Positions 1 through 5,155 of a DNA stretch of 5,337 bases are shown one piece after another. The position numbers were made by a program, and so were the translations under genes. The stretch is taken from assembly GCA_948468495.1 (NCBI GenBank), contig CAOKJI010000173.1, forward strand, positions 1-5,337. Direction: 5' to 3'. The notes beneath the pieces were generated by a model that worked only from the letters and a program-made list of their open reading frames with translations, made no database searches and was not told the DNA's origin. Positions within the stretch are counted from its first letter, which is position 1. Every line of letters starts with the position of its first letter. Origin of the DNA: an uncultured Dorea sp. (GTDB lineage Bacteria; Bacillota_A; Clostridia; Lachnospirales; Lachnospiraceae).

Positions 1-348
1 ACGGCCCCGCTGCATTATAATAGAGAAGAAAGCCTGCGCAGTGTGATAAAGCTTGCGTATTACACGTACAGGGATAACTATCTGCAGCTGGAAGAACTGC
101 CTGCCGGGGAAGGATATGCGGACATTGTTTATCTTCCGAAAAGGGACTCGGGTTATCCGGCTCTCGTGATAGAATTGAAATGGAATCAGAGTGCAAAAGG
201 AGCAATTGAACAGATAAAGGGGCGGCATTATCCCGGGGCAATAGAGGGGTATGGCGGCGATATTCTTCTGGTAGGTATCAATTATAATAAAGACGCGCCT
301 GCCGGAAGGAGGAAGCATACCTGTATGATAGAAAAATATGTCATGTGA
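1..348 (+). CDS. AAA-ATPase-like protein, C-terminal PD-(D/E)XK nuclease-like domain (5' truncated)
   Basis: The reading frame is open from base 1 to a TGA at 346-348, giving the last 115 residues of a protein that starts upstream. An internal GTG at 43 could be mistaken for a start, but the frame continues before it, so this is a fragment. The visible part matches the C-terminal domain of the 'AAA-ATPase-like' family (PF09820 with PF08011, PD-(D/E)XK superfamily). The core is GYAD (Asp at fragment residue 41), then a beta strand ending in ELK (Glu58, Lys60), then a QxxxxxY helix motif (Gln71 to Tyr77) and a GDILLVGINY strand. These are the expected D...ExK nuclease residues, all retained. 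Family members usually have about 500-600 residues with an N-terminal ATPase domain, which is not visible here. Their biological role is poorly defined, and they occur in many copies in gut Firmicutes and Bacteroidetes. No link to the redox genes is apparent; the gene faces them tail to tail. Confidence 0.85.
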   Translation, partial: TAPLHYNREESLRSVIKLAYYTYRDNYLQLEELPAGEGYADIVYLPKRDSGYPALVIELKWNQSAKGAIEQIKGRHYPGAIEGYGGDILLVGINYNKDAPAGRRKHTCMIEKYVM

Positions 349-459
349 GGCAATTATTTACACTTATCAGGCTGCTAATGTCTGATATGATATACCTAAC
401 GGACGAAGGCCGCCAGCTCCGACAGGAGCATGTATTAAGGTATGCCCTGTGGGTATACA
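349..459. other. Intergenic segment with small hairpins, no gene
   Basis: This stretch follows the nuclease-like gene and holds no convincing gene. It contains a hairpin GCTCC-gaca-GGAGC (416-429), an outer pairing ATACCT (392-397) with AGGTAT (438-443) that would enclose it, and a competing hairpin GTATGCCC-tgt-GGGTATAC (440-458, one G-T wobble) directly before the terminator. It may be a folded 3' untranslated region. I recognise no riboswitch or known RNA family in it. Confidence 0.3.
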
Positions 460-490
460 AAAATTCCCAACCGCGCAGGCAGGGAATTTT
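460..490. terminator. Probable bidirectional intrinsic terminator
   Basis: A perfect 9-bp inverted repeat, AAAATTCCC (460-468) with GGGAATTTT (482-490), encloses a 13-nt loop in which CC/GG could add two more pairs. Read on the minus strand the right arm ends in TTTTT, which suits termination of the SDR operon. Read on the plus strand it ends in TTTT followed by C, which could stop the nuclease-like gene. The stem is short and AT-rich at its base, so efficiency is uncertain. Its place between two convergent genes supports the call. Confidence 0.6.
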
Positions 491-508
491 CTGAACAGGA
501 TTGAAAGC

Positions 509-584
509 GGGGCTGTCCTAAACGTAACTTATTAGCAAACTAAAAACATGCATCTTTAATAAGTTACGTTTTCAGGACAGCCCC
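509..584. repeat. 76-bp near-perfect palindrome, MITE or IS-end-like
   Basis: The left arm is GGGGCTGTCCT, AAA, CGTAACTTATTA (509-534). The right arm (557-584) is its reverse complement apart from two extra bases (GAAAA against AAA). The stem is therefore about 26 bp around a 22-nt loop (535-556). Outer ends of the GGGGCTGTCC type are often seen as terminal inverted repeats of insertion sequences and their short non-autonomous derivatives in clostridia; that is a recollection of the motif class, not a database match. ATTGAAA (500-506) and ATTCAAA (585-591) flank the element as an imperfect direct repeat, but the left copy is set two bases away, so a target-site duplication is only possible. 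Neither side has a T-run, so it is a poor intrinsic terminator. It lies between the SDR stop codon and the likely terminator and would be transcribed as a long hairpin. Confidence 0.6.
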
Positions 585-611
585 ATTCAAATATCTTTCC
601 AGCGTATTTTC

Positions 612-1466
612 TTATTTCCTTATATTGGAAAGTTTCGGTCCTTTTCCTGCTAACATATCGGTTACGCGGCCTCCGATAATAGTGGTATATAATGGGTCGG
701 TAAGGATATAGAAATCTTCCTCTTCGATAGCCTTGAACACTCTTGGTCCTACAAAATCTATGCGTTTGCCGGTAACAATAACCCTTTCGGCAGTTTTCTG
801 TCCCATATAGAACTCGGGGCTTGTATAGTAGGGGTCTGCCGGTTCAGAATACTGCTCCGGGCGATGGCGCTCGGAATGGTGGAGATCCGTCTGGATAAAT
901 CCGGGACAGAATACGCTCACCTTAATATCCGCGCCTACGCACTCCAGATCCATGCTGACGCTTTCAGCCAGCGCAACCGCAGCATGTTTGGTGGCGTGGT
1001 ATGCCGGCATTCCATTGGAAGTGATAACGCCTGCAACGGATGCGGTATTGCAGATATGACAGGGCGTACCCTGTTTTCTCATAATAGGAATTACCAGTTT
1101 CATAAAGTATACATGCTGAAGCACATTGATATGGAATATCCATTCCCAGTCGCGCACAGGAACTTCCCACACATAACGGGGTATGGCAATTCCGGCATTG
1201 CACATCAGCAAATCAATCTGTCCATAGGCTTCCATTGTTTCATTGACAACCCGTTCGGCTTCTTCGAATTTTGTAAGGTCAGCCTGAATGTCGATAATAT
1301 CTGCGCCATTTGCTCTTGCATCGTCGGCTACAGCCTTCACCTCTGCTCCTTCAATATCCACTGCAGCAATTTTCATCCCGCGTTTCGCTGCTTCTTTTAC
1401 AAATTCTACGCCAAATCCATTCGCAGCTCCTGTAATCAGAGCGACTTTGTTTTTAAACTCTTTCAT
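612..1466 (-). CDS. Short-chain dehydrogenase/reductase (SDR), probably NAD(H)-dependent hydroxysteroid or ketone reductase type
   Basis: This classical SDR of 284 residues (family core about 250) should interconvert a ketone and a secondary alcohol in the cytoplasm. The Rossmann nucleotide motif TGAANGFG is at residues 12-19. Asp37 closes beta-2, and together with no basic residue in the glycine loop this favours NAD(H) over NADP(H). Asp63 (ADLT), NAG (90-92), Asn114, Ser143 and YxxxK (Tyr156, Lys160) complete the catalytic set, and CPGF with Thr193 follows. The substrate loop (about 194-225) is long and rich in His, Pro and Tyr, and there is a C-terminal extension of roughly 30-40 residues. 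The ATG at 1466 is fixed by AGGAGGT (1474-1480) with 7-nt spacing. The gene starts 15 nt after the ene-reductase stop, so the two are cotranscribed. The pairing recalls BaiA with BaiCD, or dihydrodaidzein reductase with daidzein reductase. The substrate is unknown; the SDR assignment itself is very secure. Confidence 0.93.
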   Translation of the reverse strand: MKEFKNKVALITGAANGFGVEFVKEAAKRGMKIAAVDIEGAEVKAVADDARANGADIIDIQADLTKFEEAERVVNETMEAYGQIDLLMCNAGIAIPRYVWEVPVRDWEWIFHINVLQHVYFMKLVIPIMRKQGTPCHICNTASVAGVITSNGMPAYHATKHAAVALAESVSMDLECVGADIKVSVFCPGFIQTDLHHSERHRPEQYSEPADPYYTSPEFYMGQKTAERVIVTGKRIDFVGPRVFKAIEEEDFYILTDPLYTTIIGGRVTDMLAGKGPKLSNIRK

Positions 1467-1481
1467 CCTCAGAACCTCCTT

Positions 1482-3416
1482 TTAAAATGTTGATGCACGT
1501 CCGTATCCGTCCAGTGTTGCTTCCGCAATACGTCCTGATTTCACTGCGTCGCCGAGAACGATACAGTTATCAAATGCTGCTTCAAATTCGCTCTTTACTG
1601 TCCTGTCCGGTGTAACGCCCAGCGCCAGAATCACAGTGTCTGCCGCGAGTTTTGAAAATTCGCTTGTCTGCGTGTTCAGCAGAGTCAGCATGCCGTCGTC
1701 AATCTTAAACAACTGCTGGCGGGTCATAATCTGAACATTGTTTTTCTGCAGCCTCAGTTGGAAATCAACAAGAACGGATTTGTAAAGCGCGGCTCCGATG
1801 GCGGGCGCCATTTCAACAATCGTAACATCCATTCCCTGTGCGGAGAGTGTATCTGCCGTCTCAATGCCGGTAATGCCGCCGCCGATTACTGCAACTTTTC
1901 CTTCTGGTTTTTTCCTTCCGGTCAGGACTTCTTCGGCGGTCATTACGGATGCTTTGTCGATACCGGGAATCGGAGGCAGTGTGGGGGTACCGCCGGTTGC
2001 AAGAAATACGCCTGCCGGATTTAACTGTTTCACCATATCAACGGTTGCTTCCGTATTCAGATGTACTTCGATACCGGCTCTTTCTACCCGGGTAATCATG
2101 GAATTTTTGTAGGCGGCAAGCTTTTCTTTTAAAATAGGTTTCTCGGCGATATTTAGCTGGCCTCCCAGCGCCGGCGCTTTCTCATAAAGTACAGGGGCAT
2201 ATCCACGCTCTTTCAGGGTAAGAGCAGCCGTCATGCCGGCCGGTCCGCCGCCGATAATGGCGACCGCTTTTCCGCCGCCGTCTTTTTCCAGACAGGAAAA
2301 TTCAACTTCCCGCCCGCATCTTGGATTCACAGCGCAGGAAATATGGCTGCCTGCTGATAACTGTCCGAAGCAGTACAGACATCCGATGCATTTGTTGATT
2401 TCATCGGCGCGTCCTTCTTTTGCTTTTTTGGTCCATTGCGGATCTGCAAGGCTTGCGCGCCCGATTGCGATGAAGTCGCAGACGCCTTCTTCTAAGAGTG
2501 ATTCTGCCACTTCTGGGTCTTTGATATTATTTGTGGCGATAACCGGAATCTCTACGGCTGCGCGGATTGCTGCGGCAAGGTGCTTTTTCCATCCCTGCGG
2601 ATAGGAAGCAGGCTCAATAATGGTTGTCGAGCTCTCGTAGATGCCTGCGCTTACATTAATCACATTTATGCCGAAGGTTTCAAGATTCTGGGCAATCTGA
2701 ATCATATCTTCCAGATGCAGGCCGCCCTCTACAAACTCGTCTCCGCTGATACGGACGGATATGAGAAATTCCGGTCCGCACAGGTGGCGTATTGCGGTAA
2801 TCATTTCTTCCAGAATCCGAAGCCGGTTTGAGAAAGAGCCGCCGTAACGGTCGGTACGTTTATTCGTATAGGGAGAAAGAAATTCATTCAACAGATAACC
2901 GTGGGCTGCATGAAGTTCAACGCCGTCAAACCCGGCGGTTTTTGCGAACACAGCGCCTTTTACAAAGGCTTTCATAATATTAGAACATTCTTCTGTAGTG
3001 AGCTCGCGCGGCATTTCCTGAGTTACTTTGCACATAACCGCAGACGGTGCGACAATCTGGCGGCCGCCAATCATCGTGGACTTGTTCTCCCGTCCCGGAT
3101 GCTGCAATTGCATAAATATTTTGGCGCCGTATTTATGTACCCGGTCTGCCAATCTCTGAAGATGCGGAATTTGGTACATCTCATATGCGCCAAGCTGGTT
3201 GGGAACTGCGGTGCCGAATTCAGGCTCCACCCGGGTAATTTCTGTGATAATGAGTCCTACGCCGCCTTTTGCCCGCTCCTCATAATAACGGATAATATGC
3301 TCATTTGCACATCCGTTGGGCTCGGCGAGAGAAACTCCCATTGCCGGCATTACTACCCGGTTCTTTAGTTCAAGCGAACCAATTTTTCCTTTTTGAAATA
3401 ATTTTTCATATGCCAT
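1482..3416 (-). CDS. FMN/FAD/4Fe-4S ene-reductase of the OYE / 2,4-dienoyl-CoA reductase family (BaiCD/FadH-like)
   Basis: This 644-residue cytoplasmic flavoenzyme is full length for its family and expected to reduce an activated C=C bond with NAD(P)H. Residues 1-335 form the OYE-type FMN barrel: KNRVVMPAMG (18-27), QLQHPGR (103-109), the active-site HAAHGY with His169, His172 and Tyr174 (as in YqjM), VRIS with Arg222, and IAIGR (316-320). Four cysteines, Cys343, 346, 349 and 361, would bind the 4Fe-4S cluster. A dinucleotide-binding half follows: GGGPAG (389-394) for one nucleotide, ATGG (473-476), a second GGGITG (512-517) with Glu519, and a closing LGDA (621-624) typical of the FAD site. 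The start at 3416 has AAGGAGGC (3424-3431) in front, about 7 nt away. It is the first gene of a two-gene operon with the SDR. Relatives include FadH, BaiCD/BaiH, daidzein reductase and trimethylamine dehydrogenase. The family is certain, the substrate is not; an enone such as a 3-oxo-4-ene steroid or a flavonoid is plausible inference. Confidence 0.93.
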   Translation of the reverse strand: MAYEKLFQKGKIGSLELKNRVVMPAMGVSLAEPNGCANEHIIRYYEERAKGGVGLIITEITRVEPEFGTAVPNQLGAYEMYQIPHLQRLADRVHKYGAKIFMQLQHPGRENKSTMIGGRQIVAPSAVMCKVTQEMPRELTTEECSNIMKAFVKGAVFAKTAGFDGVELHAAHGYLLNEFLSPYTNKRTDRYGGSFSNRLRILEEMITAIRHLCGPEFLISVRISGDEFVEGGLHLEDMIQIAQNLETFGINVINVSAGIYESSTTIIEPASYPQGWKKHLAAAIRAAVEIPVIATNNIKDPEVAESLLEEGVCDFIAIGRASLADPQWTKKAKEGRADEINKCIGCLYCFGQLSAGSHISCAVNPRCGREVEFSCLEKDGGGKAVAIIGGGPAGMTAALTLKERGYAPVLYEKAPALGGQLNIAEKPILKEKLAAYKNSMITRVERAGIEVHLNTEATVDMVKQLNPAGVFLATGGTPTLPPIPGIDKASVMTAEEVLTGRKKPEGKVAVIGGGITGIETADTLSAQGMDVTIVEMAPAIGAALYKSVLVDFQLRLQKNNVQIMTRQQLFKIDDGMLTLLNTQTSEFSKLAADTVILALGVTPDRTVKSEFEAAFDNCIVLGDAVKSGRIAEATLDGYGRASTF

Positions 3417-3445
3417 AAAAATCGCCTCCTTAGTTTGATACTGGC

Positions 3446-3474
3446 TTGTGTAATGGAACGACTGGTGATAATCT
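3446..3474 (+). promoter_or_regulatory. Weak candidate promoter for the PucR-type regulator gene
   Basis: TTGTGT (3446-3451) is followed by GATAAT (3467-3472, five of six matches, 15-nt spacer) or by TAATCT (3469-3474, 17-nt spacer, weaker). Neither arrangement is ideal. The site would place transcription start about 60 nt before the ATG at 3543 and would nearly abut the divergent promoter, so one operator could control both directions. Confidence 0.25.
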
Positions 3475-3475
3475 A

Positions 3476-3504
3476 ACTATAACGAAGATAAAGTCGTAGC
3501 ACAA
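3476..3504 (-). promoter_or_regulatory. Candidate sigma-A promoter of the ene-reductase/SDR operon
   Basis: On the minus strand TTGTGC (complement of 3499-3504) is followed after exactly 17 nt by TATAGT (complement of 3476-3481). The -10 matches TATAAT at five of six positions; the -35 matches TTGACA only at TTG. It lies about 60 nt upstream of the ATG at 3416. A weak -35 beside dyad symmetry fits a promoter that needs, or is blocked by, a regulator. Confidence 0.5.
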
Positions 3505-3526
3505 TATGTTCGTTAAACAGTTAGCA

Positions 3527-3535
3527 AGGGAGGAG
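3527..3535 (+). promoter_or_regulatory. Ribosome binding site that decides the regulator start
   Basis: A purine-rich AGGGAGGAG precedes two possible in-frame starts: TTG at 3537, only a few bases after the GGAGG core, and ATG at 3543, about 7-9 nt away. The normal spacing and better codon both favour ATG at 3543. Confidence 0.75.
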
Positions 3536-3542
3536 ATTGTGC

Positions 3543-4763
3543 ATGATAAACAAAGAACGGCAAGTATCGGAACTTTACAGAAAACTTCTGCAGGGAATGG
3601 AGATTCCGGAGGTGATTAACGAGATGTCTGCTCTGGTTAAAAGGTCGCTGGTGCTGTCGGATCTGAGTTTCCGCGTACTGGCATTTTCTACGGCTTATCC
3701 GGTTACAGATCCGATTTGGACGGAAAATATTAAGCGCGGATTCTGCAGCTATGAATTTATCACGGAAACCCAGAAATTAATTCCGAATTTAGTACATAAG
3801 ACCACAACGGATACCTTTTTTGTAAACTGTGATTTTTCGGATGAACAAAAGTTGGTCTGCCCTGTTATTTACAATAACCAAATGATTGCATACCTTTTAT
3901 TGCTGGATAACGGCAGAGGAATTGAGGAGGATTTTTCGGAATTATTACAGCATTTCAGTTCCATGATGACCTTTGCCTTGAAGCAGACGCCGTATTTTCA
4001 CAGACTGTTTGGGGATATGATTGAAAATATCATTGATGAATTAATAGAGACAGGCGATGCAATGATGGCAGAAAAGCGGCTGGCGGTAGCCGGAATCAGA
4101 ATACCGTCCAAATTATACTGTCTGTCCTGTGGGATTGCCGATACATCTGCGCTGAATATGAAGTACATAAAACGTACCCTGGGCCAGGTTTTTGACGGAT
4201 GTATCCTGTCGGTTCAGAGCGGGTCCGTCTTGTGTCTGGTGCAGCCTGGACAATTGAAACAGGTTGATTTGGAGCATTGCAGTTCGTTAAAGAAAGCAAT
4301 TACAGATATCGGCGTCAGTCCGCTTATGTCCGGTATAAAAGAACTCTTGCGGGGATACAGTCTGGCAAAGGAGAGCAGCAGTATACATGATAAGCTGCAT
4401 CAGATAAATCCATATAAATATCCCGCGAATCAGTTTGTCAGATATTTTGAAGATTACAAATTTTATGCGCTGCTTCTTTCCTGCCGCGACCAGCGTATTC
4501 TGACGGAGAATATCCATCCGGCGCTATTTATACTCGCTCAGTACGATGAAGAAAATAACAGTATGCTGTTTGAAACTTTGCGCTGTTATCTTGAGAACAA
4601 CCAAAGTATTGCCGATACCGCAAATGCATTGTACATTCACAGAAATACCATCTCTTACCGGCTAGGGCGCATTCAGGAACTGACGGGAATAGATTATAAT
4701 AATTATAAAGAGCGTTTTAACCTGGAGTATTCATTCCTGATTTTTGATTTGCGTCAGCGTTAA
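3543..4763 (+). CDS. PucR/CdaR-family transcriptional regulator
   Basis: The product is a 406-residue DNA-binding regulator from ATG 3543 (an in-frame TTG at 3537 would add two residues but is too near the ribosome binding site). The C-terminus (about 341-398) is the PucR-type helix-turn-helix domain (PF13556): [43 protein letters not shown]. The N-terminal 150 residues (strands around VLAFS at 46-50, [18 protein letters not shown] at 106-123) look like a PAS/GAF-type sensor fold, and 185-235 resembles the degenerate GGDEF-like middle domain of CdaR proteins. The sensor calls are by eye and less certain than the helix-turn-helix. No signal peptide or membrane segment is seen. Such proteins often activate adjacent catabolic genes in response to a substrate. 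Being divergent from the ene-reductase/SDR operon, it probably controls that operon, and perhaps the second OYE gene downstream. It is closed by its own terminator. Ligand unknown. Confidence 0.9.
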   Translation: MINKERQVSELYRKLLQGMEIPEVINEMSALVKRSLVLSDLSFRVLAFSTAYPVTDPIWTENIKRGFCSYEFITETQKLIPNLVHKTTTDTFFVNCDFSDEQKLVCPVIYNNQMIAYLLLLDNGRGIEEDFSELLQHFSSMMTFALKQTPYFHRLFGDMIENIIDELIETGDAMMAEKRLAVAGIRIPSKLYCLSCGIADTSALNMKYIKRTLGQVFDGCILSVQSGSVLCLVQPGQLKQVDLEHCSSLKKAITDIGVSPLMSGIKELLRGYSLAKESSSIHDKLHQINPYKYPANQFVRYFEDYKFYALLLSCRDQRILTENIHPALFILAQYDEENNSMLFETLRCYLENNQSIADTANALYIHRNTISYRLGRIQELTGIDYNNYKERFNLEYSFLIFDLRQR

Positions 4764-4816
4764 ACCAATCTGCAGAAGACGTCTGGCAAATGTAATTATA
4801 TCAATACAAAGTGCAG

Positions 4817-4866
4817 AACCGACAAATGTGTGAGCAATCGCAGTCTGTCGGTTTTGTTTTTTATTT
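4817..4866 (+). terminator. Intrinsic terminator of the regulator gene
   Basis: AACCGACA (4817-4824) pairs perfectly with TGTCGGTT (4846-4853). Inside, TGTGA-GCAA-TCGCA (4829-4842) forms a second stem capped by a GNRA-type tetraloop. The stem is followed by a T-rich tail TTTTGTTTTTTATTT that ends at 4866. It lies about 50 nt after the regulator stop codon and should isolate it from the next gene. Confidence 0.85.
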
Positions 4867-4939
4867 AAGGAACTTTGTTCTCCGCATAATAAAAACTCTC
4901 TTGGAAAGTACGACTTCCACAGTTCTCATACTTCTAACG

Positions 4940-4968
4940 TTTCTGAAAGGAAAAATATTTTTCAGAAA
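4940..4968. repeat. 9-bp inverted repeat TTTCTGAAA / TTTCAGAAA
   Basis: TTTCTGAAA (4940-4948) and TTTCAGAAA (4960-4968) are exact reverse complements separated by 11 bases. It could be a protein-binding site or a weak hairpin. No T-tract or GC-rich stem supports a terminator. It lies upstream of the promoter candidate of the second OYE gene, where an activator site would fit. Confidence 0.4.
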
Positions 4969-5055
4969 ATAATATATATAATCATACAAACTATATAAAA
5001 ATATTAAATAAAAATCTTATAAAATCATGAAATTCTAACAATTAAAGTGTTCGTA

Positions 5056-5084
5056 TTGAAATATTTAATGAAAAATGATATTTT
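5056..5084 (+). promoter_or_regulatory. Candidate sigma-A promoter of the second OYE gene
   Basis: TTGAAA (5056-5061, five of six matches to TTGACA) is followed after 17 nt by TATTTT (5079-5084, four of six matches to TATAAT). It lies about 70 nt before the start codon. In such AT-rich DNA chance matches are common, and the -10 overlaps a small dyad AAAAAT-gat-ATTTTT (5071-5085). Confidence 0.4.
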
Positions 5085-5104
5085 TATGGTGAAATAAATA
5101 AAGC

Positions 5105-5116
5105 TCAGTTAACTGA
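5105..5116. promoter_or_regulatory. 12-bp perfect palindrome TCAGTTAACTGA, candidate operator
   Basis: The site is self-complementary across all 12 bases and lies between the promoter candidate and the ribosome binding site of the second OYE gene. Its half-site CAGTTA also occurs at 3518-3523 in the divergent promoter region, where AGTTAG pairs with CTAACT. A shared regulator is possible, but a six-base match is weak evidence. Confidence 0.35.
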
Positions 5117-5155
5117 ATATGTGAAGAATGAAGATGTTGTATAAGGAGGAAAACG

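Larger units (their letters stand above)
3446..3524. promoter_or_regulatory. Interleaved inverted repeats in the divergent promoter region, candidate operator
   Basis: Three separated inverted repeats are visible. TTGTG (3446-3450) pairs with CACAA (3500-3504). ACGACT (3458-3463) pairs with AGTCGT (3492-3497). CTAACT (3473-3478) pairs with AGTTAG (3519-3524), with AACG (3481-3484) and CGTT (3511-3514) adding to it. The first two have nearly the same centre (about 3475-3478), the third is centred near 3498. They overlap both candidate promoters. Short repeats of 5-6 bp can occur by chance, so this is a candidate only. Confidence 0.3.
4867..5155. other. AT-rich intergenic region upstream of the second OYE gene
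   Basis: With the 53 bases before the terminator, the gene-free gap is 392 bases (4764-5155). This part is strongly AT-rich, especially 4950-5100, well below the GC of the neighbouring genes, and has no convincing open frame. It holds an imperfect dyad TGGAAAGT-acg-ACTTCCA (4902-4919, one bulged A), a 9-bp inverted repeat (4940-4968), a run of TATA-like sequence (4971-5000), a promoter candidate (5056-5084) and a 12-bp palindrome (5105-5116). It ends in AAGGAGG (5143-5149), 6 nt before the ATG at 5156. The length and structure suggest a regulated upstream region. Confidence 0.5.

Noticed and set aside
43..348. A separate 101-residue small gene starting at the GTG at 43
   Set aside because: The frame is open upstream to the window edge with family-like sequence and no ribosome binding site precedes the GTG, so it is the tail of a larger gene.
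378..494. A 38-codon plus-strand frame starting ATG at 378 and ending TGA at 492-494
   Set aside because: It has no good ribosome binding site, its end runs through the terminator hairpin, and I recognise no family. It may be a chance frame or a decayed fragment.
509..584. Reading the 76-bp palindrome as the operon terminator
   Set aside because: Neither strand has a T-run after the stem. The AT-flanked hairpin at 460-490 fits better.
864..1493. A 209-codon plus-strand frame opposite the SDR gene
   Set aside because: It lies wholly antisense to a gene with a complete set of SDR motifs and has no ribosome binding site or recognisable domain, so it is a shadow frame. The smaller antisense frames inside the ene-reductase and regulator genes were rejected for the same reason.
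612..3416. Naming the two minus-strand genes baiA and baiCD
   Set aside because: Family and pairing fit, but no other bai gene is visible, the SDR has a distinct loop and extension, and similar pairs act on isoflavones and other substrates. A gene symbol would overclaim.
3537..3542. TTG start codon for the regulator
   Set aside because: It is only about 3 nt from the GGAGG core of the ribosome binding site, whereas the ATG at 3543 has normal spacing.
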